DNA of 64,000 bases from Alkalihalobacillus pseudalcaliphilus (GTDB taxonomy: Bacteria; Bacillota; Bacilli; Bacillales; Bacillaceae_D). The position numbers were made by a program, and so were the translations under genes. A model generated the notes under the pieces. The model made no database searches, had not been told where the DNA came from, and saw only the letters and a program-made list of their open reading frames with translations. Location of the stretch: the NCBI GenBank assembly GCA_001038565.1, contig LFJO01000001.1, positions 203,890-267,889 of the forward strand, written 5' to 3'. Below are positions 44,482-52,658 of this stretch, piece by piece. Numbering within the stretch: position 1 is the stretch's first letter; every line of letters begins with the position of its first letter.

Positions 44482-45429
44482 ATGCGTTTCATTAACCAAA
44501 CAATAGAAGAGCTAGAATCCTATATACCGATTGTGGAAAAAACAAAGAAGTATGACTTATTTTGGGAACAAACAATGAATGCAGTAAGAAAGAAATCCAT
44601 TCATGAACAGATGACGAAAATTGATTATCCGATTAAACAAATAGAGGCATTTGATGTTACATACCAAGGGTTTGATGAAACGCCTTTGAAGGGGTTTTAT
44701 ATTAGACCTACGCAGTTTGAAGGCTTATTGCCTTGTCTTGTCATTTATCATGGCTATGCAGGTCATAAAAATTCTGTCTCTCATTATATGAAATGGTTGA
44801 TTCAAGGTTACGCTGTCTTTGCTGTTGATAGTCGTGGTCAAGGTAGAAGTGCCGATTATTCCCCCTATTCTAGTGATGAATTAGGAAGCTGGGTAGTGAA
44901 GGGGATTTTAGATAAAGAGGAATATTACTATCGTAAAGCCTACGTAGATTCAGTGAAGGCACTCGATTTTATCGAGACAAGACCAGAAATTGATCAAAAG
45001 AGAATCGCTGTGATGGGGGCAAGTATGGGTGGAGGCCTTACCTTAGCCGTTGCGGCGTTAGATGACCGCCCGAAATTAGCGATTGCCGACGTTCCGAATA
45101 TGTGTAACATCGAGCTAACGATGAAGCAGAAGTTTGAAGGGTCTTTTAATATAGTCGAGCAATTCCTTCATCGGCATCCGCAATGGATTGAGCAGGTCTA
45201 TGATACATTGTCTTATTTTGATCATATTCATCTGAGCCAACATATTAGCTGCAGAGTAAGGATTTCAGTTGGACTGAAAGATTTAATTTGTCCGCCGATG
45301 CCGATTTATGGTGTTTACAATCTAATCAAAAGCGAGAAGTCTATCGAGGCGTACCCATTCTCTGGACATGATATGGCTATCATCTCACATATGGACAAAA
45401 CACTTGCCTTTGTTAACCGATATTTATAA
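44482..45429 (+). CDS. CE7-type carbohydrate esterase (acetyl-xylan esterase / cephalosporin-C deacetylase family)
   Basis: 315 residues, alpha/beta-hydrolase fold, no signal peptide, so it acts inside the cell on imported sugars. The RGQG element is in DSRGQGRSADYSP, the nucleophile Ser in GASMGGGLTLA, the Asp in SVGLKDLICPP and the His in FSGHDM. CE7 enzymes remove O-acetyl groups from mono- and oligosaccharides. The ATG at 44482 follows AAGGGGGTAG; an in-frame ATG at 44464 lies before that site. Confidence 0.87.
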   Translation: MRFINQTIEELESYIPIVEKTKKYDLFWEQTMNAVRKKSIHEQMTKIDYPIKQIEAFDVTYQGFDETPLKGFYIRPTQFEGLLPCLVIYHGYAGHKNSVSHYMKWLIQGYAVFAVDSRGQGRSADYSPYSSDELGSWVVKGILDKEEYYYRKAYVDSVKALDFIETRPEIDQKRIAVMGASMGGGLTLAVAALDDRPKLAIADVPNMCNIELTMKQKFEGSFNIVEQFLHRHPQWIEQVYDTLSYFDHIHLSQHISCRVRISVGLKDLICPPMPIYGVYNLIKSEKSIEAYPFSGHDMAIISHMDKTLAFVNRYL

Positions 45430-45454
45430 AAAAGTAGTTAAAGGATGATAGTGA

Positions 45455-46321
45455 ATGGAAAAAATAGGATTTTCAATTAGTCCAGAGATGATGATAACGA
45501 GTATTGCTAGCTCATTAACAAAATCAGAACAAAAGGTGGCAGAGGTTGTAAAAAATAGTATGAAGGACGTTGTCTATTGGTCTGTCTCGGATTTAGCAGA
45601 GCATGCACAGGTAGGTGAAACGACCGTTATTCGATTTTGTAGGAGATTAGGATATCGAGGTTATCAAGATTTTAAATTAGCGGTTGCCCAAAGTACAAAT
45701 GAACACCAAACCGGTGCTGTGGAAGTGGAAGAGGTTCATGAATCTGATAGCGCAGAGAGTCTCGCTAAAAAAGTCACTTCGGCGAATACGAATATGCTTC
45801 AAAATACACAAAAGCTTGTTGATCCGAATGCAATAGCACAAGTAACTAAGAAGATTATTTCCTCTAACCAGATTTTTATATTTGGAGTAGGTGCTTCTGG
45901 AATCATGGCCCAGCAAGCACAGTACCGGTTAATGCGGTTAGGTTACCGGAGTCTAACCGCAGCTGATGCCCATTTAATAGCAATGAATTGTTCGTTAACT
46001 GGGCCAAAGGATGTAGTGATTGCTATTACGACATCAGGGAGCACAAAGGATCTTGTAGATGGTATTAAAATTGCCAAAGAAAAAGGAGCCTTTATCATTT
46101 GTATTACGAATCATTTGAAATCACCGATTACGAAGTATAGCGATGTTGTTTTATTAACATCTTCTAAAGAGAGTCCGTTACACGGTGGTGCTTTATCATC
46201 GCTAATTTCACAGATGCATGTTTTAGATATTTTAACAAGGTATATTGAATTCCAAGACAAAGATCGTTCACAGAAGGCTTTGAAAAATACCGCCAAATCT
46301 GTTTCCGACAAGTTATACTAG
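45455..46321 (+). CDS. RpiR/MurR-family transcriptional regulator
   Basis: 288 residues. The N-terminal HTH_6 domain (about 1-78; YWSVSDLAEHAQVGETTVIR then FCRRLGYRGYQDFK) is followed by a SIS sugar-phosphate-binding domain (about 120-255; IFIFGVGASGIMAQQAQYRL, VVIAITTSGSTKDLVDGIKI). Such regulators sense a phosphosugar; MurNAc-6-P and GlcNAc-6-P are known ligands of relatives. It lies inside the operon it probably controls, 25 bases after the esterase gene. Confidence 0.9.
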   Translation: MEKIGFSISPEMMITSIASSLTKSEQKVAEVVKNSMKDVVYWSVSDLAEHAQVGETTVIRFCRRLGYRGYQDFKLAVAQSTNEHQTGAVEVEEVHESDSAESLAKKVTSANTNMLQNTQKLVDPNAIAQVTKKIISSNQIFIFGVGASGIMAQQAQYRLMRLGYRSLTAADAHLIAMNCSLTGPKDVVIAITTSGSTKDLVDGIKIAKEKGAFIICITNHLKSPITKYSDVVLLTSSKESPLHGGALSSLISQMHVLDILTRYIEFQDKDRSQKALKNTAKSVSDKLY

Positions 46322-46332
46322 GGGGTTTGACG

Positions 46333-47907
46333 ATGGATGTAGAATTGAAAGCGGATATTGTTATCATCGGTGGAAGTACAGGAGGGTGTGCAGCTGCATT
46401 AGCAGCTGCACGGTCTGGAGCGAAAGTTATTATGACAGAGGAAACGAAGTGGATTGGTGGTCAGTTGACAAGTCAAGCGGTGCCACCAGATGAGCATCGT
46501 TGGATTGAAAGCTTTGGCTGTACAAGGAGCTACCGTCATTTTAGGAATAGATTAAGAAGTTATTATCAGGACCATTTTCCACTTACTTCAAAAGCTAGAG
46601 AACAAGCACAATTTAATCCAGGAAATGCAATTGTAAGCCGTATTGCATGTGAGCCAAGAACGGCATTAGCTGTATTTGATGAAATGTTAGCTCCATTTAT
46701 TCACTCGGGTCGAATTACTCTTTTACTCGAATCTAAAGTACATCATGTAGAAACTGACGAAGATGATGTGCGAATGGTTGAGGTTGAACATGTTGTGACG
46801 AAAGAAAAGAAGCAACTACTAGCACCCTATTTTATAGATGCAACAGATTGTGGAGATGTACTTCCACTAGCAGGGGCGGAATATGTAACGGGATCAGAGT
46901 CACAAAGTGATACAGGGGAGCCGCATGCACTTAGTGGAGAAGCAGACCCCATGGATATGCAAGCATTTACTCAATGCTTTGGCTTAGATTATGTAGAAGG
47001 GGAAGATTTTACAATTGAAAAACCTAAAGATTATTCATTTTGGTCTTCCTACCAAGCGGATTTTTGGCCGAACAAGCTTTTAGATTGGACGGCCGTCAAT
47101 CCGGTTACTTTAGAGGCAAACACGTATGGATTCTTCAAAGGTGAGGCAGCCTTTCCATTATGGGAGTATCGTCGAGTCATTGATAAAGAGAATTTCAGGG
47201 CTGGCTTTTTTGAAGGTGATATTTCTTTAATTAATTGGCCACAAAATGATTATTGGTTAGGGCCGATTATTGATGTTGAAGAGGAAGAAAGAGTGAAGCA
47301 TCTGAATCAAGCTAAGCAGCTCTCACTATCGCTCTTATATTGGTTACAGACAGAAGCACCTAGACCAGATGGCAAGTTTGGTTATCGTGGCTTAAGACTG
47401 CGTAAAGATGTGGTTGGTACGGAAGATGGAATGGCTATGTATCCCTACATTCGTGAATCACGAAGAATGAAAACTGAATTTACCGTTTTAGAACAACATA
47501 TTAGTGCGGATGTTCGTGGTGATTTAGGGGCTGAAAATTTTGAAGATTCTGTCGGCATTGGCAGTTATCGTATTGATCTGCACCCAAGCACAGGGCAGCG
47601 CTCATTTATTGATATTTCAAGCTTGCCTTTTCAGGTTCCACTTGGGAGCTTGATTCATGTAAGAATGAATAACCTCTTACCGGCTTCTAAGAATTTAGGG
47701 GTAACCCATATCACTAACGGGTGTTACCGCTTACATCCTGTCGAGTGGAATATTGGTGAGGTGAGTGGCTTACTTGCTGCTTACTGTATAAGGAATCAAA
47801 CAAGCCCAAGGCAGGTTAGAAACACTGCAGCACTTTTACAAGATTTCCAGCAACTCTTACAAGCAGAGGGGATTGAACTAAAATGGCCGACTGTACATGC
47901 CGTTTAA
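46333..47907 (+). CDS. FAD-dependent oxidoreductase (FAD_oxidored / PF12831 type)
   Basis: 524 residues. The N-terminal FAD motif is ADIVIIGGSTGGCAAALAAA (residues 7-26), followed by the family's EETKWIGGQLTSQAVPPDEH. The conserved FIDATDCGDVLPLAGAEYVTG lies near 175. A C-terminal region with SRRMKTEFTVLEQHI and TNGCYRLHPVEWNIGE carries a second set of cofactor contacts. No signal peptide. Members occur in many sugar-use clusters but their reaction is unknown; oxidation of a sugar ring or a glycosidic position is a reasonable guess. The ATG at 46333 follows AGGGGG by 7 bases. Confidence 0.85.
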   Translation: MDVELKADIVIIGGSTGGCAAALAAARSGAKVIMTEETKWIGGQLTSQAVPPDEHRWIESFGCTRSYRHFRNRLRSYYQDHFPLTSKAREQAQFNPGNAIVSRIACEPRTALAVFDEMLAPFIHSGRITLLLESKVHHVETDEDDVRMVEVEHVVTKEKKQLLAPYFIDATDCGDVLPLAGAEYVTGSESQSDTGEPHALSGEADPMDMQAFTQCFGLDYVEGEDFTIEKPKDYSFWSSYQADFWPNKLLDWTAVNPVTLEANTYGFFKGEAAFPLWEYRRVIDKENFRAGFFEGDISLINWPQNDYWLGPIIDVEEEERVKHLNQAKQLSLSLLYWLQTEAPRPDGKFGYRGLRLRKDVVGTEDGMAMYPYIRESRRMKTEFTVLEQHISADVRGDLGAENFEDSVGIGSYRIDLHPSTGQRSFIDISSLPFQVPLGSLIHVRMNNLLPASKNLGVTHITNGCYRLHPVEWNIGEVSGLLAAYCIRNQTSPRQVRNTAALLQDFQQLLQAEGIELKWPTVHAV

Positions 47908-47928
47908 TTGGCCGAGAAGGAGGGGGAA

Positions 47929-48894
47929 ATGGCAGAACCATCCGTATTAGATGCAAACAAGCCACATAACGCATTACCCAAAAAAGTAACACCAAAGAAA
48001 AAGAATGTCTTAATCAAACATTGGGATTTGTATTTAATTATGGTTCCGGGCATTCTATTTTTCCTCATATATAGGTATGTCCCGATGTGGGGAGTGGTCA
48101 TTGCTTTTCAAGATTATAGTGTATTTGCAGGAATCAGCGGAAGTGAATGGGTAGGCTGGAAACACTTTGAGCGTATGTTTGAAACGGAGGAATTTTATCG
48201 AATTTTCTCTAACACATTACTTATTAGCTTATATAAATTATTTTGGGGTTTCCCAGCTCCTATTATTGTTGCTCTTATGTTAAATGAGCTTAGGAACATG
48301 TTATATAAACGTACGATTCAAACCGTCATTTATATGCCACATTTCCTATCTTGGGTTATTGTTGGCGGTATTATGATTAACATTCTTGAACCATCTACGG
48401 GTATTATTAATCAATTTATTTCGTTCTTAGGGTTTGAACCGATATATTTTATTGCTGATGATAGCTGGTTTAGAACGGTTTTAGTGACGAGTGATCTTTG
48501 GAAAAGTGTTGGTTGGGGTACAATTCTCTATTTAGCGGCGTTAGCGGGTATTAACCCTCAATTGTATGAAGCCGCACGAGTAGATGGAGCAAATAAATGG
48601 CAACAAACATGGCACATTACATTACCTAGCTTATTACCAACGATTGTTATTCTGTTTATCTTACAAATGGGAAATATATTAGAAGTTGGCTTTGAACAAG
48701 TGTTTATCCTGCTAAACCCGCTTGTATATAATGTCGGTGATGTCTTTGAAACCTATGTATACCGAGTCGGGATTACACAAGGACAGTTTAGCTATACAAC
48801 AGCAGTAGGGCTGTTTAAATCAGTCATTGCCTTAATCCTCGTAGTTGGGGCAAATAAGATAGCGAAAAAGTTAGGCCAAAACGGATTATGGTAA
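47929..48894 (+). CDS. Carbohydrate ABC importer permease (LplB-like)
   Basis: 321 residues with six helices and the ATPase-contact (EAA) loop YEAARVDGANKWQQTWHITL. The N-terminal Lys-rich segment and LIMVPGILFFLIYRYVPMWG are typical of LplB/YteP-type permeases that import oligosaccharides. The ATG at 47929 follows AAGGAGGGGG; a TTG at 47908 touches the previous stop codon and precedes the ribosome binding site. Confidence 0.93.
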   Translation: MAEPSVLDANKPHNALPKKVTPKKKNVLIKHWDLYLIMVPGILFFLIYRYVPMWGVVIAFQDYSVFAGISGSEWVGWKHFERMFETEEFYRIFSNTLLISLYKLFWGFPAPIIVALMLNELRNMLYKRTIQTVIYMPHFLSWVIVGGIMINILEPSTGIINQFISFLGFEPIYFIADDSWFRTVLVTSDLWKSVGWGTILYLAALAGINPQLYEAARVDGANKWQQTWHITLPSLLPTIVILFILQMGNILEVGFEQVFILLNPLVYNVGDVFETYVYRVGITQGQFSYTTAVGLFKSVIALILVVGANKIAKKLGQNGLW

Positions 48895-48906
48895 GGAGGG
48901 AAAAGC

Positions 48907-49782
48907 ATGTCAGTCCATCAAACAACAGGTGAAAAAGCATTTTCAGTGTTTAACATCATCTTTTTAGGTGCCTTTGCCCTAATTTGCCTTTTCCCTTTTA
49001 TCCATGTCATTGCACAATCATTGAGTAGCCATCGGGCGATCGTATCTGGTGAAGTTATTTTCTTCCCGATAGATATTACCTTTCATGCTTATAAAGAAGT
49101 ATTTATGGATGCTCATTTCATTAATTCATTTGTTATGAGTATTCTTAGAACCGTAGTGGGTACGTTTTTTAACGTATTTTTTACATGCTTGATGGCTTAC
49201 CCGCTCTCGAAAACGTATATCAAAGGTAGGGGACTCATACTATTTCTAGTCGTTTTCACGATGTTATTTAATGGAGGAATGATTCCAACCTATCTCGTCG
49301 TGCGAGAAACAGGTTTATTAAACTCATTTTGGGTTTACATTATCCCCTCTTTAATTAGTGCGTTTAATTTAATCATTGTTAAAAATTTCTTTCAAAGTGT
49401 ACCGCAGGAGTTGGAGGAGTCAGCGAGAATTGATGGTGCCTCTAATATTCGGATATTATTTAGGATCGTCATTCCTCTTTCCATGCCGGTTATTGCAACG
49501 ATAGGTCTGTTTCATGCTGTATTCCATTGGAATTCATTTTTTGATGCGGTTATCTATATTAGTGATCGAAATCTGTATCCTTTACAAGTTTACTTGAGAG
49601 AGTTAATTCAATTTGATCAATCAGAAATCAGTTTAAGAGATAATTTTGAACAGCAGTTGATTGCAACTGAATCATTAAAAGCAGCGGCATTAATTGCGAG
49701 TACCGTACCGATCCTTATTGTTTATCCGTTTTTACAGAAGTATTTTGTGAAGGGTGTCATGCTTGGTTCTGTTAAAGGTTAA
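48907..49782 (+). CDS. Carbohydrate ABC importer permease (YtcP/LplC-like)
   Basis: 291 residues with six helices and the EAA loop EESARIDGASNIRILFRIVI. It pairs with the preceding permease 12 bases upstream. The C-terminal FVKGVMLGSVKG is the family's usual ending. No ATPase gene is present in the locus, so energy is probably provided by a shared MsmX-type ATPase encoded elsewhere, as for other importers of this class in Bacillus. Confidence 0.93.
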   Translation: MSVHQTTGEKAFSVFNIIFLGAFALICLFPFIHVIAQSLSSHRAIVSGEVIFFPIDITFHAYKEVFMDAHFINSFVMSILRTVVGTFFNVFFTCLMAYPLSKTYIKGRGLILFLVVFTMLFNGGMIPTYLVVRETGLLNSFWVYIIPSLISAFNLIIVKNFFQSVPQELEESARIDGASNIRILFRIVIPLSMPVIATIGLFHAVFHWNSFFDAVIYISDRNLYPLQVYLRELIQFDQSEISLRDNFEQQLIATESLKAAALIASTVPILIVYPFLQKYFVKGVMLGSVKG

Positions 49783-49795
49783 AACCTAGGAGGTG

Positions 49796-49822
49796 ATGGT
49801 CATGGGGGTTAATACATCATAA
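49796..49822 (+). other. Mini reading frame with strong ribosome binding site
   Basis: TAGGAGGTGATGGTCATG is followed by a stop after 8 codons (MVMGVNTS). It could be a leader that tunes expression of the lipoprotein gene or a leftover of a deletion. Too short to be certain. Confidence 0.25.
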
Positions 49823-49874
49823 TCATTCTTGATTCATAGCCCAAAAACAATCGAAAAATAAGGGGGAATTAAAG

Positions 49875-51386
49875 GTGAGAAGAAAAGTGTTTTTTGCCAT
49901 CTTTGTCTTAATTTCATTACTTGTTATTGCAGCTTGTTCACCAAGTGGTAGTGACGAAACTGGTGGAGATGACCCATCAGATGCAGATAATGAAGATGCG
50001 GAAGACGAAGTAGTTCAAGAGTTACGTTCCATTGAAATTGTCGTTAATAACTATGGTCGAAGTTTCCCTAGTGGATTAGACGAGGAAAACAATCCATATT
50101 TAGACTTTATTGAAGAGCACACTAACTTAGATATTTCCGTACAAATCCCTCCTGCAGAAGGCTATATGGAGAGATTGAATGTATTAATGGCAGGGAATGA
50201 TTTACCAGACTTAATTTATAGCCCTGATGCGACATGGTTTGTGAATTATGTGAATCAAAATGCGTTAACAGATTTAACGGAAATCGTTGAGCAACATGGT
50301 CAAAACCTGTTAGAGCTTATTCCTGAAGAGGCATGGGAAGCCGTGACGATTGATGGAAGTATTTATGCGATTCCGCATATTCTGCAAGAGCAAGGAACAG
50401 AGATTATGTATATTAGGCAGGATTGGTTAAATGAACTAGAGCTTGAGCAACCTGAAACTCTAGATGAATATGTAGATGTCTTACATCAATTTAAAGAACA
50501 CTATAATAATGTTGGTTATATTATGACGGACCAATTAGGAAGAATTGCACCTATCCTTGGGGCTTTTGGTGTCCAACGGAGTCAATGGGTAGAGCGTGAT
50601 GGTGAGTTAGTTTATTCCAGTACGACACCTGAAATGAAGGAAGCATTAGCTTTCCTATCTGAGATGTATGCTGACGGTATTTTAGATCGTGAATTCCCTT
50701 CCAATAATTTAACGGTCTTAGGTGAAAAAGTATCCAACGATCGTGCTGGGGTATTCTCAGCAGCTTGGTGGGATACGCGTGGACCTATTTTAACGAATAC
50801 ACAAAATAATGAAGAAGCAGAATGGGTTTCAATTCCATACCCAGTTGGTCCAAATGGAGATTCCGGAACGGCGGGTAGCCCTCTAGTGCGTGGTTATAAT
50901 GCTGTACCAGTAACGAGTGACGAGGCTGAGGCTGTAGTGAGAATGCTAGATTTTATTGTAGCAGACGGATTTAGAGAAATTTTCTTAGGTTTTGAAGGAG
51001 ATGTTTGGGAGATTACTGACGGAGTGGCAACAACAGACTTTGAAAAGCATAACGAACATTTATATCGCCAAATGTATACAACGGTTGAGCCTTTAGATCC
51101 TGAAACAACTAAAATCCGTTTAGATTCATTAGGTTTAGAGTTTAATTTGTTTGATAACGTAACGAAAATTGGTGAGAATGCCATTTTCTCTGAATATAAT
51201 GGACCGCCGACACGTGCAAGTGGATTATATGGTGGTCAACTAAAAGCCATTGAGGACGAAGTATTTGCTAATATCATCGCAGGTAACAGCTCCATTGATG
51301 CATTTGATGATTTTGTTGAGCGTTGGAATCGCGATGGTGGTCAAGAATGGACGGATGAAGTAAACGAATGGTATAGCAACCGTTAA
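49875..51386 (+). CDS. Extracellular solute-binding lipoprotein of the ABC importer
   Basis: 503 residues from GTG at 49875 after AGGGGG. A lipoprotein signal ends in the lipobox LVIAAC (Cys21), followed by an acidic linker (SGSDETGGDDPSDADNEDAE). The rest is a family 1-type sugar-binding protein of the LipO class (LNVLMAGNDLPDLIYSPDAT, IPHILQEQGTEIMYIRQDWL, DRAGVFSAAWWDTRGPI). It captures the oligosaccharide outside the membrane and delivers it to the two permeases just upstream. An intra-operon terminator follows, which may give this gene higher expression than those after it. Confidence 0.92.
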   Translation: MRRKVFFAIFVLISLLVIAACSPSGSDETGGDDPSDADNEDAEDEVVQELRSIEIVVNNYGRSFPSGLDEENNPYLDFIEEHTNLDISVQIPPAEGYMERLNVLMAGNDLPDLIYSPDATWFVNYVNQNALTDLTEIVEQHGQNLLELIPEEAWEAVTIDGSIYAIPHILQEQGTEIMYIRQDWLNELELEQPETLDEYVDVLHQFKEHYNNVGYIMTDQLGRIAPILGAFGVQRSQWVERDGELVYSSTTPEMKEALAFLSEMYADGILDREFPSNNLTVLGEKVSNDRAGVFSAAWWDTRGPILTNTQNNEEAEWVSIPYPVGPNGDSGTAGSPLVRGYNAVPVTSDEAEAVVRMLDFIVADGFREIFLGFEGDVWEITDGVATTDFEKHNEHLYRQMYTTVEPLDPETTKIRLDSLGLEFNLFDNVTKIGENAIFSEYNGPPTRASGLYGGQLKAIEDEVFANIIAGNSSIDAFDDFVERWNRDGGQEWTDEVNEWYSNR

Positions 51387-51398
51387 TTGAATGATGAG

Positions 51399-51440
51399 AT
51401 GGTACCTAGTGAACTTTTGTTAGGTACCATTTCTTCTTAG
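51399..51440 (+). terminator. Intra-operon terminator or attenuator
   Basis: A perfect 10-bp stem ATGGTACCTA / TAGGTACCAT with a 12-base loop and TTCTTCTT after it. It lies between the lipoprotein and the downstream enzyme genes, with no obvious new promoter before 51464. Confidence 0.7.
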
Positions 51441-51463
51441 TGACTTAAAGGCAGGGGATATGA

Positions 51464-52624
51464 GTGATAGAAGGAGACCAACACAAAGTACTATGGATAG
51501 ATTTTATGGCAAACAGTACACGACTTATATCTAAGCAGGGTAGAGAGGATTATTTTCAGAGCGCGAAAAAGCAAGGATTTACCCATGTCATTGTCGACGC
51601 TAAAATCCCTTATGGTTTTGTGACATATCCGAGTATGCATGCACCACATGTAAGTGAGTGGTCCCGTTTTTCGGCGTGGAAAGGCTTAGATTTTGTTGAG
51701 ATGATGACATCCTTTGCCCGTAAATATGAGTTGGAAATTGTGATGAAATGTGATGTGTTTACAGCGGGACATATCGATTTTCCTGAAATTCAAATGGAAA
51801 TAAGTGAGTCTTGTCAGGTTGAGTATTATCATTGGCAAAATAGGCGATCTTCCTTAACAAGGGCCAAAGATTATACAGAGAAGGCAATATTTTTGAATCC
51901 AGTACTTCATGAAGTGCAGAACTATCAGTTACGTATTATACAAGAGTTAGTGGAGCGTTATGAAATGGCTGCCTTTATTTTGGACCGATGTCGTTACCCT
52001 AATATTTACGCGGATTTTAGTGAAAGGAGTTTGCATGAATTTGAGAAAGCCAGAGGGATTCTTATTAAGAATTGGGAGCAGGATATCTTGGTACCTACTG
52101 AAAATGGTTTTACAAAGGGGGAATTATTCCACGAATGGATTAATTGGCGTACTAATGTGATCAAAAGCTTCATCATGAAGGCCCATCATATCATTAAAGA
52201 AGTTGCTCCGCATGCTGCTTTTGGTTTATACGTCGGTTCTTGGTATCCCGAGTATTATCATGAAGGTGTTAATTGGGGGAGTCGTTCCTATAAACCTCAA
52301 CTCGACTGGACGGATGAACATTATCCAGAGTCAGCTTTAGCAGAAGAGCTAGATTTCCTTATGATTGGTTGTTATTATTCAGACATTTATGAAGGCGAAG
52401 CAAAATTACATCAGAACGAAGCGTGGAGAAGTATTGAAGGGGCCATCCAACTTGCTCGTAAAGTCACTAACAATAAGGTTCTTATCATTCCTAGTTTATA
52501 CCTTTTTGACTATTACCAACAGAAAGAACGTTATTTAGAGGCGGTAACATTCGTAAAAGAAAGAAATCAAATGTCATTGATGATATTTGACGCCAGTTAT
52601 TTAGAATCATATCAATGGTGGTAA
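51464..52624 (+). CDS. Cytoplasmic glycosidase-like TIM-barrel protein, paralogue of the secreted one
   Basis: 386 residues from GTG at 51464, no signal peptide. It aligns with the barrel of the secreted protein at 39942-42836: FTHVIVDAKIPYGFVTYPS, FLNPVLHEVQNYQLRIIQEL, AAFILDRCRYPNIYADFSER, GLYVGSWYPEYYHEGVNWGS and ELDFLMIGCYYSD. It lacks that protein's N-terminal beta domains and C-terminal helical tail. The shared D-R-x-R-Y-x-N-x-Y-A-D-F block probably forms the active site. It likely acts on imported fragments of the same glycan. The activity is not known. Confidence 0.75.
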   Translation: MIEGDQHKVLWIDFMANSTRLISKQGREDYFQSAKKQGFTHVIVDAKIPYGFVTYPSMHAPHVSEWSRFSAWKGLDFVEMMTSFARKYELEIVMKCDVFTAGHIDFPEIQMEISESCQVEYYHWQNRRSSLTRAKDYTEKAIFLNPVLHEVQNYQLRIIQELVERYEMAAFILDRCRYPNIYADFSERSLHEFEKARGILIKNWEQDILVPTENGFTKGELFHEWINWRTNVIKSFIMKAHHIIKEVAPHAAFGLYVGSWYPEYYHEGVNWGSRSYKPQLDWTDEHYPESALAEELDFLMIGCYYSDIYEGEAKLHQNEAWRSIEGAIQLARKVTNNKVLIIPSLYLFDYYQQKERYLEAVTFVKERNQMSLMIFDASYLESYQWW

Positions 52625-52658
52625 ATCATGACGATTAATAATGGGAGAGGTGAGTCGA

